A DNA stretch of 64,000 bases from Azolla caroliniana (Eukaryota > Polypodiophyta). The number at the start of each line of letters is the position of its first letter. The first letter of the stretch is position 1. The position numbers were made by a program, and so were the translations under genes. Below are positions 20,174 to 30,554 of the stretch, piece after piece. The stretch covers positions 7,316,001 through 7,380,000 of the forward strand of contig JBHGNT010000010.1 of NCBI GenBank assembly GCA_043228905.1, in the 5' to 3' direction. The notes beneath the pieces were generated by a model that saw only the letters and a list, made by a program, of their open reading frames with translations, ran no database searches and was not told where the DNA came from.

Positions 20174-21637
20174 CCTTTTGGCGACCACTAAGGCGACCCC
20201 CCTTTGGAGACGGAGTCAAAGGATGATACGCGTCGATGCAAGACATAGTGAGTAAGCGGTTAGAAACGATGACGATGTGTGAGTGTGTGGTTAGCGACAA
20301 ATGATGGTGGCAAAGTGCAAGACGAAGTTGAAGCATGATATGCGATGACAATGTCCGCAAAGAAGTCAATGAAGGGACGCAGTGAAGGAATGTACAAGAA
20401 ATCGGATCGACGATGTGCGGCAAATGGTGATCACAATGTGCTAGCGTAAATCACAAAATTAGACACAACGATACGGATGTGGGAGTGTACGAGAACTAGC
20501 AATGTGAGTGTGCAGGAAAGGAACAAAGATGGGAGCAGTTGGACAACAGCCGAACCGACTGGAACGAGCCGTACTAAGAAAGCTCGATGGCTAGACCAAC
20601 GACATCGACAGAGGAGAGGCTGGAGAGCGACCAAAGAGTGGTCGTAGTGGCTGACCGTCACCGGAACAGAAGTGGCCAGATGGGCTGGACAATGTACCGC
20701 CAAACAACGACCGCAATGGGCCGAACAGTCGGAACGGTGACGGAGCCGGGACGACGATCAAACGGCGGTGGCCACATACCAACGACTAAAGTGGTGGCGG
20801 ACCAGCAACGGCCAAGTCGGACAGAGACAACCGAATGTGTCGGACGACGGAGATAGCCGGACCGACGATCGGACATTAGCGGAAGAGTAACCGGAGAAGC
20901 GGCTGGACGAGCCAGACGGACAACAACCGACGGCCGGAAGGAACGGTGACGGCTGGAAACCCTAAATAGACAGCCAGAGTTGCCGAAACGATGGGCTGGA
21001 TGGCATCGGAGCCGGAGACAAAGATGGAGAAACGGACACAAAGACGGAGCCGGCAGACAAGGCCGGACAGAGACAAACGACAACGGCAACGACGATGGAG
21101 CTAGAGATGGAAACAAAGACTAAGATAGCCAAATACTGAGATGGTGATGACAAACAATAGTGACGAAGTCGGCGATAATGAAAAATGGAAACGGTGATGA
21201 CCGGACAGGGCTGATAGATACATAGATAAGGCGAAGACTCCTGACGACGACTGGAGAATCAGCGGCCACAACGGCCACAAAGTCGGGATGACGACCAGAC
21301 AGTGGTGCGGCTGGAGAGTGATAGGAACAATGGCCAAACAACGACAGAAGCGGTCGTAATAGCCGGACGGCGCTGGAAAGCCCGCTGGAGTAGACGGCCG
21401 AGTGTGCAGACTGGTCGGATAGGGCCGACAAGGACGACGACAATGGAGACAGAGATGGCAATGACGATGGAGACATGGACGGACGATTTGCTGACCGACA
21501 AAGATGTTTGAGTCAAGCATTCCGATCGAGGGAGTCGATCGTTGAAAGGACTGATGGAAGTTCCGGTCGAAGTAATATCATCATCAAGGCATGTGGGATC
21601 GACGTGCAAGGCACTTTCCCACGGGCGTGCCATATTG
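20174..21637. other. C2 internal region without recognisable coding
   Basis: Small frames only. 20590-21430 is rich in GCCGGAC/GGCCGGAC-type motifs and purines, like C1 8080-8790, but does not align over its whole length by eye; the last 150 bases do. Confidence 0.6.
21593..21622 (+). other. Conserved hairpin upstream of C2 3' LTR
   Basis: GTGGGA / TCCCAC outer arms and GTGC-AAG-GCAC inner stem, 15 bases before the LTR; differs from C1 only in the unpaired bases. Confidence 0.65.
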
Positions 21638-22171
21638 TGTTACCCCGTACGAGTTGTACGGAGAGTCTAGTGTGATGAGCGAGGGTCGAATGTTATCATG
21701 ATGTTGTTGTGTATGTGTAGGGGGCATAAATATAATTGTGAGTCTATACGTATGTGAACACATGCACATGTGTGTGCATGTGGATGGATACGAGGAGGTA
21801 TGAGTGAGTGTCCAATATGAATGCTCGAGGGGGCTTACACCCCTATGTATCTACCCCCTCTTGTACTATTTAACCCCTTATGGGGAATGAATGAATGAAT
21901 GAACATTTCTCTCTTAATCTCTCTCTCTCTCTCTCTTCGTCATCTCTCTTCTTCTCTCTCCCCTTAACGTTGAACCCCCTTGGGAGGGGGGTGGAGCCAT
22001 TCTAGGCACCACCCCCCACCCAACAATGCTTCTCAATGATTCTCAACCTCTTCATGATCTCTCTCACCATCATACTCTCCATCATCATCACACCCACCAT
22101 GTCTATCTTTATCATCAATCATCATGATTATCATCATCCTTTACCCTAACCCTAAAAATATTAACAGTGAT

Positions 22172-23089
22172 ATGCCATATAGTCGTTGTAGCCGAATTGG
22201 TTAATTGGATTCTTCTCACGGGTGGAGCGTTAGAGTTTTTCATTTGCTGTGGCAATAGCTTTCTTCACTCTAGGTGTCCTCATAAGAGGCACATCAAAGC
22301 CATCAAGTCATTGTCAAGTGAGTAAGCCGATTCATTGCCCTTAGATTGATTGTCATCATACTCTGGCATTTTGGACTTCCCTTTCTCCATCTTCGGGCTC
22401 GGCCGGGACATGCTTCGGTCGCTTGAAGGCTCTTGAGTGAGGTCCACTAAATCTTGTTGAGATTGGACTCTCCTCGGCTATTTCCCTTAGTTGTTCATCG
22501 ATGTCCGGGTTGTCTTCAAAATCGATCGTGATTTGTTTGGGGGGAGTCGGCTCAGGTTCGTACCATTATGCTGATTCATCAAAGACTACATCCCAACTTA
22601 CGTGAACCTTCCGAGTAGAGGGGCTGAAGCATTTGTACCCCTTTTGCTCTAGTGAGTATCCTATGAGGATACATTTCTCCGACTTGGGATTTAGCTTTTG
22701 CCGCTTTTCATGGGGATGTGTATGTATGCAATCGAGTTGAATATCTTTACATGGGATAGATTTGGCTTCTTTCCATAGTACTTCTTGTGAGGGGTAAGTT
22801 TGTGCACACCGGATGTTGTACATTGGTTCATTAGATAGACGGTTGTGCATGTTGCTTCGGCCCACTATGACTTCGGCATATCCTTTTCATTCATCATGGC
22901 TCGTGCTACTTCGAGGATGTGCTGATTCTTTCGTTCGGCCACTCCGTTCTGTTGCGGTGTGTGCCAGCATGTAAACTCTCGCCGAATTCCTTCTTTCTAG
23001 AGATTAGCCAAAATTTTGTCGGAGAAGTACTATTTTCCTCCATCCGACCAAAGGCATGTTTTTTGATTCCACTTTTGAATTTTTGAAAG
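22172..23089 (-). pseudogene. Copia integrase of element D
   Basis: Minus strand, in order: KTCLWSDGGKYYFSDKILAN, REFTCWHTPQQNGVAERKN, HILEVARAMMNEKDMPK, NLSHVKIFNSIAYIHIP, KSEKCILIGYSLEQKGYKCF, HVSWDVVFDESA, then an acidic spacer (KMEKGKSKMPEYD) and NPINQFGYNDYMAYHY leading to RT. Several frameshifts. It ends at 23089 where gypsy LTR F starts; the gag and 5' LTR of D are not found in the window. Confidence 0.88.
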
Positions 23090-23869
23090 TGTGTGAATAG
23101 TTTGATGGGATTGAATCTATGCGGAAAACTATGCGGACATACACAACGCGGAAATAGAAAACAATAAATAGACAAACAAATGCACAATACATAGGTATTA
23201 CGTTGTCGTGTTATTATGCGTGCGTGTGTGGAATAAGGTAGGACCGCGGGGGCCCTGGACCGAGGAGCAAGAGAGACAAGAGGAAGTGAGGAGCGCGACA
23301 ATGCGAGGGTTGCTAGACCTACCAACAACCGACGACACTTACCGGCTGATTGGACCACCAACGCGTATACCGACTCAATCAAAGAGCACACTCGAGAGAG
23401 ATGAAAGAAGAGACTCCTTGAACACAGATAACATGGATCGGCAGAAACAAGAGATTCTATTACAATAACAGAGGGAATTACAACGGTTGCAACCCCACAG
23501 AGGAAGAGAGAGCTTGGTTCCCAGTCCGATAGCACCTCTTCCTTTCCTCCCCAAAACGTAATACCCTTCTCCTCTTCCCCTTCCCTTTTCTAGGTCGCCG
23601 AGGAGGCCGTTACATCAAAACATGTCAACATTATTCTCTGTCCCTTCGGACAGAGATACGCATCGATTTCCTAATTAATAAATATGTCACACCTAGTATA
23701 TTTACATCAGCCGTCCTATTCCTAGTTATGTACAATGTATCAATTCGCGCACACTCGTGCAAGGGTGGGTTCACGCCTTTAATTCCTTGATTCCTCTTCG
23801 GGCCAGTTTTCTTCACGACATCCACCCCCACCAAATCGCGCATCCACCGGTATGCGTTAGATACTAACA
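23090..23869 (-). mobile_element. 3' LTR of gypsy element F
   Basis: In minus orientation it starts TGTTAGTATCTAACGC (complement of 23854-23869) and ends near 23090 (TGTGTGAATAG on plus). It follows the end of a gypsy integrase, so it is the 3' LTR. About 780 bp. It sits at the broken end of copia D integrase; the matching 5' LTR is absent. Confidence 0.7.
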
Positions 23870-23978
23870 ATCTCCGGAGAAGATCGGCCCATAATCATCC
23901 GTCACTTCCCGAATCCACGTCTGCTCTGAACTGGTTGTCGTTGTCGGTCACGCTTCCCGGATCCGGCTCGTCCTCATG

Positions 23979-24461
23979 CTACTTCTTGAACGCCTTGACC
24001 CGTTTCCCAGCTACGGGCACTGTTAATCGCATCCCGTCGAGCTCCTCAAGATGATATGTCCCGTTGTCATTCGCGCTCGTTACGACGTAGGGCCCGAACC
24101 ACCTCCTCGTGAATTTGCGCGTTGCCTTATGCTGGTTGTCGAGGCTGCTGTCGTACACCAACACCCAATCACCTTCCTCGATCTTCTTTGGACGCAACCG
24201 GTGTGTCCGGTCGAACTGGCCTTTGTTCCTCTCCCTCGCCGTTTGTAGCTTTGTCTTTGCCCTCTCCACGTCCTCCAGTCTTTGCTCGAGTTGTTGAATC
24301 CGCGCCGCCAACAACTCTTCCCAGCTCATCTCGTTCCTCCAATCTATCACCGCCCACGAGGAAATCGTTCGTTCCACCGGCATGACCAGTTTCTGCCCGT
24401 ACATTAGCTCCGTCCGGTCTGCCCATAGTGCGTAGGGTCTTGACTTTCCCCGAAGAACCAA
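23979..24461 (-). CDS. Gypsy integrase C-terminal part (element F)
   Basis: A 160-residue open stretch on the minus strand, probably starting within a longer lost frame. It reads YGQKLVMPVERTISSWAVID, a coiled RIQQLEQRLEDVERAKTKLQ, RNKGQFDRTHRLRPKKIEEG, DWVLVYDSSLDNQHKATRKF and TRRWFGPYVVTSANDNGTYH. That is the C-terminal DNA-binding part of a Ty3/gypsy integrase (GPY/F module, here WFGPYVV). A deletion seems to join ALWADRT to ELMYGQ. The upstream pol is missing: at about 24461 the sequence switches to the opposite-strand gypsy G. Confidence 0.82.
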   Translation of the reverse strand: MVLRGKSRPYALWADRTELMYGQKLVMPVERTISSWAVIDWRNEMSWEELLAARIQQLEQRLEDVERAKTKLQTARERNKGQFDRTHRLRPKKIEEGDWVLVYDSSLDNQHKATRKFTRRWFGPYVVTSANDNGTYHLEELDGMRLTVPVAGKRVKAFKK

Positions 24462-24912
24462 AGTCTCTCACAGAAGCAATTAGTCGAGCGGTACAATGCG
24501 ATAACCACCTTTTCGAACAATGTTCGAATGTCAGTTTCAAATGCCAAGGACAAGATTAGAGCTCACCTACGCCTCAGTTGTAGCAAAACCTTTTCCAAGG
24601 GGCTCATATAATGCATCTCCGGAAAATACTCGAACACCAATGGAAATCGAGACCACACATCGTCGTGGAGCATTATCGGAAGAGGAAAAGCAACGCCGCC
24701 GAACAAATCGACTATGGCTATATTGCAGTGGACCGAGGCATATTGCAGTAAATTGTACCCATAGGACAACAAGACAAGTAAATCAAGTAGTCGTTAGTAC
24801 TAAACCGGAGTCTATTTCATTAGGAGTGTCTGATAATCCTAGTAGTCCAAGTTTATCCAAAAAAATTGAAGTCCTTATTCAACTGGGAGAAGAGTTAAAC
24901 GATCGAGTCTAG
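24462..24912 (+). pseudogene. Gypsy chromovirus gag C-terminal part (element G)
   Basis: Begins abruptly within gag: SLTEAISRAVQCDNHLFEQ, then after a shift RLELTYASVVAKPFPRGSY. It includes a zinc knuckle WLYCSGPRHIAVNC in which the first cysteine is tryptophan (24715-24717), so metal binding would fail. Ends at a stop at 24910-24912. The 5' LTR and gag start are missing at the junction with F. Confidence 0.8.
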
Positions 24913-25500
24913 CCAAAATAGGAGACTTTTGGTTGGACAACCCTGTATCTGTACAACCTATTAGTGGTTCTATTCCCTTGAAGAAAGTTAGCAAGGTGTT
25001 CTTAGCTGAAGTAGTAGTTATTACTAAAAGTAATCCTCTAGTACATGTCTTAGCACTCTTAGATTCCTGAGCCAATTCTTGCTTCATGGATAGGAATTTT
25101 GCTCAAGTTCATCAGATATCCCTAAGAAAGCTTCCTTGCCCAAATTCTGTATTAGTCATTAATGGTTGTCCCATTGCTTCTGGAAATATCGTAGAAGAGT
25201 CAGAGTGGGTTCGTGTTGTCCTAGTCATTTTGGCATGTGAAATATCATTCAATATAATTAGTAGTCTAGAGCATCCAATTGTCTTGGGGTTACCACGGTT
25301 TGAATTACACAACCCCAAAATTGATTGGAGAACAAGAGAAATCAGGTACCGTCAATCTCGAGGATCTACTCATAGAATTTCAACCATTTCTCTAGATCAA
25401 TTGCATGAGGAAGGACGCAACAAACCAATGTTGTATTCGTAATATCAAAGAAACTTTCTAGTATCATTAAGGAGGAGTCAACAATTCAACTTGTGAAGAA
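24913..25500 (+). pseudogene. Gypsy retropepsin region (element G)
   Basis: ALLDS-stop-ANSCF near 25060 is the aspartic protease active site D-S-G-A with the glycine codon turned to TGA. It continues MDRNFAQVHQISLRKL, LVINGCPIASGNI and ISSLEHPIVLGLPRFELHNP, where IVLGLPRF is the usual ILG motif, and KIDWRTREI. Frames 24913-25085 and 25086-25442 together make the domain. Confidence 0.85.
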
Positions 25501-26170
25501 GTATCACCATTATGCCGACGTTTTTGACAAGGTAAAAGCTAGTGCTCTTCCTCAACATCGACCGTATGATTGTCCTATTCATTTACAACGAGGAAAAGAG
25601 CCTCCGTGGGGAAGGATCTACAACTTATCACCAAGCAAGCTTGAAGTTCTTCGACCCTACATAGAGGAAAATTTGGCAAATGGGTTCATTCGACATTCGA
25701 TATCTCTAGCCGGCGCACCCATCTTCTTTGTGAAGAAAAAGGATGCATTACTTCGCCTAGTCGTGGATTATCGTGGCTTGAATAAGGTGACCATCAGGAA
25801 TAGGTATGCACTTCCTCTAATCTCGAGTATTCTAGAAAGGATTAATGGTGCAATTGTTTTCACTAAGATCGACTTATGAGGAGCATATAACCTCATACGG
25901 ATCCGATTGGGAGACGAATGGAAGACAACTTTCGCACTTGATATGAGCACTTTGAATCTACGGTTATGCCATTCGGCCTCAACAATGTGCCAACAGTTTT
26001 CTAGCACATCAGAAATGATATATTCCAAGATCTATTGAACATCTGTTTGATCATCTACGTGGATGATCTGCTAGTTTATTCAAAGACACAAGAGCAACAT
26101 GATTCTCATGTACTATTTGTACTAAAAGGACTAGAGAACATGGTGTATATGCAAAAGAGGAGCTTTTCTA
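25493..26170 (+). pseudogene. Gypsy reverse transcriptase (element G)
   Basis: Frame 25493-25879 carries [80 protein letters not shown] and VFTKIDL, then stop. After shifts LDMSTLNLRLC is seen, and ICLIIYVDDLLVYSKTQEQH at about 26040-26100 keeps the YVDD catalytic box. The RNase H that should follow is largely lost between 26170 and 26370. Confidence 0.9.
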
Positions 26171-26369
26171 GATCAAATTGATTCCTCTCGGGAAACCTAT
26201 TCATGGTCACAACAACCAGGTACAGATTGTTGACAATTCGAATGTCATGATGGATTACTCTCCTTTAAGAAACTTTTGTACATTCCCAATGGTCCATGTT
26301 ATCTTCAAGTAGTTCAAAATTGTCATGACACATACACACTGGACATTTTTGTAGTACTAAAACGTTGGA

Positions 26370-27160
26370 TTTAGTACAATGATCATTTTGGTGGCCGCTG
26401 ATGCGAATATTTGTCGAAGAATACATTCGGACATGTGATACATGCAGTAGAGCGAAGATGCCCAGACATCATCCATATGGTTTATTGGAGCCATTACCCA
26501 TCCCTAACAAGTTGTGGCAATCTATTTCTCTAGATTTTATCACGTTGATCGGTAAATACTAAGATGGCACATTTCTTGCCCTGTACTAAAGAAATCACTA
26601 GCGAAGAAACTACAAAAATTGTGATGGGTGAAGTATTTCGGCATCATGGTCTTCTCGATAGTATCATCAATGATCATGGACCACAATTCGTCTCTAAATT
26701 TTGGAAGTATGTCTTCAAAATGGTCAAGGTCACCTGCAACCTCTCCTCTGGCTATCATCCCCAAACAGATGGTCAAACAGAATGTACAAATCAAACTCTA
26801 GAACAATATCTTCGGTGTTTCTTAAACTATTAACAAGATGATTGGGCAGATATTCTACATTTTGCTAAATTTGCTTACAATAACTCTATCCACTCCTCTA
26901 CTAGGATTACGCCATTCTATGCTTATACAAGTCATCATCCTCACTAGTGTGTATTAGAAACTCTTGAGTTACCCACAAATCCTAGTGCAGAGAAGCATTT
27001 TGAGCGGTTACGAAAGATTCATGCTGAACTATCTACCCACTTACATCAAGCCAAACAAACACATAAGGATTATGTGGATCATCACCGGATTCCATCCTAT
27101 TTTGATATGGGAGATCGAGTATGGCGTTTATGAAGACATATAAAAACTACTCGACCATGT
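26370..27160 (+). pseudogene. Gypsy integrase (element G)
   Basis: Zinc-binding end CDTCSRAKMPRHHPYGLLEP; core SISLDFITLIG; frame 26564-26833 with MAHFLPCTKEITSEETTKIV, INDHGPQFVSKFWK, GYHPQTDGQTECTNQTLEQY, then after a stop DDWADILHFAKFAYNNS. The D, D and E regions are visible. Stops and a frameshift near 26550 disable it. Confidence 0.9.
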
Positions 27161-27513
27161 GACAAATTGGATTATTGACGATTAGGGCCTCTTTGTATTA
27201 ATGTAAAAATTAATGATGTCACTTTTCGCCTTGATCTACCTCCGCAACTACAAATACATCCGGTATTTCATAGTACTCTTCTAGAACCCTATCAAGACAA
27301 CACTATTCCCAATCGTATTACACAACCTCCATCCCCTATCGAACTTGAAGATGGACTTGAGTACGAGGTTCCTGCCATCCTTGATTCCAAGATTGTTCGC
27401 AACAAGCTCTACTATTTGGTCGATTGGCTAGGCTATAGTCCAAGCGAGCGTACTTGGAAACCGGTAAAGAATGTGGCCAATGATCGAGATCTTCTTGAAG
27501 ACTTCAATCATTA
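27161..27513 (+). pseudogene. Integrase C-terminus with chromodomain (element G)
   Basis: LGPLCINVKINDVTFRLDLP and IHPVFHSTLLEPY are the usual segment upstream of a chromodomain. EYEVPAILDSKIVRNKLYYL, VDWLGYSPSERTWKPVKNVA and LLEDFNH form a full chromodomain with the aromatic positions Y/W/W conserved. This marks G as a chromovirus; the domain targets integration to chromatin in this lineage. This last module is open to its stop at 27511-27513. Confidence 0.9.
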
Positions 27514-27580
27514 ATATTTAGACAAACTAGGTTCTCAATCAAAGCTGAGTTGTAACACTGGTTGTTTAAGGGGGGTATAA

Positions 27581-27965
27581 TGGTATGGTATGGCTCCAAA
27601 AGGATTTGAACCCATGACCTTGTGTTACATGGGTTGAACCCTTACCATTAAACTATGTATTGTGTTACAAATAATATTATTTTCATTTATATTTCACTAC
27701 AGGAAATTCATGTATATTCCAGATTACTCTGGAACATTTTAGAAACTTCAGGAGTACTCCTAACAGTACTATAAATAGAGGCACATGACATTATTCAAAA
27801 CCAATTCGGTTCAACGCCAGTCTTAAGCCTCCTATTTGTTCTTGTATTCTTCTTCATATAATATACTTCTTGTTGTCATCACTCTCTCACTCGCTCTACT
27901 CTCTCCCTCACTCTCACTCTCACTCTCTTCTCTTCGCGTGACTCTCACACACTCTGTCTGTTATT
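27581..27965 (+). mobile_element. 3' LTR of chromovirus G
   Basis: Follows the polypurine run AAGGGGGGTA (27568-27577). TATA box CTATAAATAG at 27769-27778. Upstream of it is a TTC/GAA-rich stretch (27717-27749) resembling heat-shock elements. Positions 27600-27655 hold GGATTTGAACCCATGACC, an antisense tRNA-like module also seen in the LTRs H and M. The right end is approximate. Confidence 0.7.
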
Positions 27966-27976
27966 AGTACTAAGCC

Positions 27977-28171
27977 TCATTCTTCCCCTCTATCTTTAGT
28001 ACTAGTTCTCCTTGCCTCTAGTAGTATCCCTGACACTTCTATAGTAGTGGTTTGATTGATGAACCCTTGAAAAGCATTCAGGTGCTCAACCATGCTTGAG
28101 CTTGCTTGATATCTCAACCTCACTATCTTCCTAAAGACGAAAGTTCTATTTAGGGCATTCTTTCGTCTCAA
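27977..28171 (-). pseudogene. Copia gag relic (probably element B)
   Basis: Minus strand: NALNRTFVFRKIVRLRYQAS then SSMVEHLNAFQGFINQTTTI, the central UBN2-type copia gag. Both gag start and knuckle are lost. It lies just inside a B-type LTR in the same orientation, so it is likely the 5' end of element B, separated from its pol by later insertions. Confidence 0.75.
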
Positions 28172-28590
28172 ATATGCATGGCTTCCCGAGCCAAGGGAAA
28201 TAGAGATACACCAACACCTGATCTGAGTGAGGCATCGATCTTGGCAAATCGGATTCGCTGGTCATCTGTCACACAGGTGCGACCTCCTCAGTACACATTT
28301 CACTTGTCTCTCACTTCTTCTTACACTTATCTGTATCTTACACACAATTCTACACTTTGATCATCCAACACAAATGATTAGATCTAGGGTTTATACTTAC
28401 ACATATATACAAACATGTATTTACATATTTGTCCCTAGGTTAATATAACGGCTCTTGGTCGGATCAGCTCCCAACCGATCACAGCCCGCTTACCGTCTCA
28501 TAGCTGACACTTTGTACACAGCCGGTTCCCTGGTTGGCATTGGTTCATATGGGTCTCTGCTCCCATAAGGAGGGACAACATTTCACAACA
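28172..28590 (-). mobile_element. B-type LTR (probable 5' LTR of element B)
   Basis: In minus sense starts TGTTGTGAAATGTTGTCCC (complement of 28572-28590) like the B 3' LTR start at 6420. From 28368 it shares ATCTAGGGTTTATAC, CGGCTCTTGGTCGG, CCCAACCGATCACAG and CTGCTCCCATAAGGAGGG with 2330-2607. The part nearest gag matches poorly and no priming site is visible. AGACC follows at 28591-28595, the same five bases as at 2185-2189. Confidence 0.6.
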
Positions 28591-30098
28591 AGACCTAATC
28601 AAAGAGACTACATGATGAGAAAGAAGGGATTTTTTATTTATAAATATCAAAGCTCACACTCAACTTATTCCTAGATTAAGAGGTTGTGCATTATTTGTAT
28701 CTAAAGGGATCACAAAAAAAGAAGTGAAAACATGAATTTTTTTTGTTATGCTCTCATATAACAGTTAGAGTCTAACTAACTAATTAAGCAAAACATAAGG
28801 AATTAATGACCAAAGAAAGGAAAGAGGGGTGCCAAACCACCTGACCACCCCCTTGCAACCACATCAGGTTATTAATTATCCCTTTTTAGCTTCTTCTTCT
28901 CCTTCTTCTTACTTGAGCTATTTGTTTGGGTTCTTCTTGCTTTGAAAGGGGAAAAGGATGGATTAAGACAGATATTGAAGAAGTGAACACGAGAGAGTGC
29001 ATAGAAACCTATGAAAATAAAAAAATGCAATTATTGTTACTCATGAGGTTGGACCATTGGAACTCAAAGTCCTTCCTTTTTGTTTGTTTATTATTTCATT
29101 GTAATAATAAACTTGTATTCTCTATTTGCAATCACTCTTTCTAAGCCCTACATTAAAAATGGGTTTTATTTTGTAAAAACATCAAAAGGGTTTGTCTCAT
29201 TCGCTTAAATATCTTGTGGTCAACTAGACCTTGACATCTTAAAGTCTTGCAAGAGTTCGGCTTTGAGATTCATTTTTGAACAAGAAGCCATTTACATTTT
29301 CCCTCATGCCCTTAGTCACTTTCAAAGGTTATCTCACTTTCCTTTTTGGAAAGCTATCTTTGTCTCGTAGAATGTTGCCAATGTTACTCATTTAATGGTG
29401 TTCTTTGAACAAGTGGAAGGTGATCTAAATTGCCTCTAAAGAAAAAGGTTCCCCAAATGCTTATTTGTAAGCTATTGAGCTAAAGATAGCAAATAAATAC
29501 ATCATTTGTGTTTTTGAACAATAAGCTAATTTACATTTTCCATCATGCCCGTAGTCACTTTCAAATCTTATCTCACTTTCCTTTTTGGAAAGCTATCTTT
29601 TTCTCATAGGATGTTGTCAATGTAAGTCACTTAATGGCGATCTTCGAACATGTGGAAGACTATCTAAATTTCCTACAAAGAAAAAAGTGCTCCAAATGCT
29701 CATTTGTAAGCTAATGAGCTACAGATAGTGAAGAAATATGGCATTCATCTTGAATTGGCTTTTAAGCAACGAAACTATGTACCCCAAGATTTTCGATATT
29801 CGAATAGAAATAAGTTATGAGTGTCATGATGCACTAGTCCAATGCACCTTGGGATACTAATCTTTACACATTGATAACTAGCATTTAGTTATTGGTGAGA
29901 AAGGAATCTTATAATGTCGAAATTTATGTATAACAATGTGCTCAGTGATAGGTTAATAAAGCCCATAGATAAAAGTTCATCGGCGATTACATCCATTAGA
30001 GATGCAAGGCATTAAGTAGCTATAATCTCAATTCATTTTGTTTTTGACTTACCAAGGGATATAGGTTTAGTCAGCAAGCTCTCACAAGACTGACGGAT
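28591..30098. other. Unassigned AT-rich stretch
   Basis: No coding region or element recognised. The only clear structure is the 238-bp tandem duplication listed separately. Confidence 0.5.
29273..29745. repeat. Two tandem ~238-bp copies
   Basis: Copy 1 starts TTTTTGAACAAGAAGC at 29273 and copy 2 TTTTTGAACAATAAGC at 29511. Shared blocks: CATCATGCCCGTAGTCACTT (CCTCATGCCC in copy 1), TATCTCACTTTCCTTTTTGG, AAAGCTATCTT and CCAAATGCT-ATTTGTAAGCTA. Copies differ at many positions, so it is an old duplication. Confidence 0.9.
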
Positions 30099-30554
30099 TT
30101 GTCACAAGGGGAAGCTCTAGGGCTAAGGGTTTATGTAATTGTTGCTGAACGAAACAAGCTGCCGGCTATAGGCTTCTCTTTTGATCTAACAGACCTAGAG
30201 GTTACAACTAGTAACATGCCACGGATCTCCAACTTTATAGAAGTCAAGGCACACAAATACTTTCGCAGCCTACCTATCAATTGGAATGGAGATAATTGGA
30301 GGTTTATGTGGCTGAATGCTGGAATGATATGTGGGAGTTTTCATAATTCTTGCATTAAAAAACAGATTTTACTATGCCTAGAGGAGATGATAGACCCTCT
30401 TGATGAGGTGTTGCACTTCCATGAGGAGGAAATGGTTGAAGCTACAAGGCAAGATGTTGTTTTAGGATGGGAGAGGATCAAGTCGGGAGGTTGGGCATGG
30501 GCTTGTGGGGAGGGACTATGTCCGGCTTGGGAGACCTCACAATTGTTCTCATGA
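30099..30554 (+). CDS. Hypothetical ORF upstream of LINE endonuclease
   Basis: A 151-residue open frame (LPINWNGDNWRFMWLNAGMI, LLCLEEMIDPLDEVLHF) with no domain I recognise. It overlaps the start of the LINE endonuclease frame. It may be the last part of the LINE first ORF, which in plant L1 elements encodes an RNA-binding protein; no zinc knuckle or RRM motif is visible to prove it. Confidence 0.35.
   Translation: MSQGEALGLRVYVIVAERNKLPAIGFSFDLTDLEVTTSNMPRISNFIEVKAHKYFRSLPINWNGDNWRFMWLNAGMICGSFHNSCIKKQILLCLEEMIDPLDEVLHFHEEEMVEATRQDVVLGWERIKSGGWAWACGEGLCPAWETSQLFS

Larger units (their letters stand above)
19651..22166 (+). mobile_element. Complete non-autonomous LTR element C2, TSD GTGAT
   Basis: Second copy of the C family. 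LTRs 19651-20173 (523 bp) and 21638-22166 (529 bp), TGTTACCCCGTACGAG to AAAAATATTAACA, flanked by GTGAT at 19646-19650 and 22167-22171. The interior is only about 1.46 kb, shorter than in C1. It has the same leader CCTTTTGGCGACCAC after the 5' LTR, similar CCGGAC-rich sequence and the same 3' end. No coding domain. It inserted into copia D. Confidence 0.93.

Noticed and set aside
28926-29144. Small plus-strand ORF near CTTCTTCTCC-rich sequence as a host gene
   Set aside because: 72 codons, no domain, no support from context.
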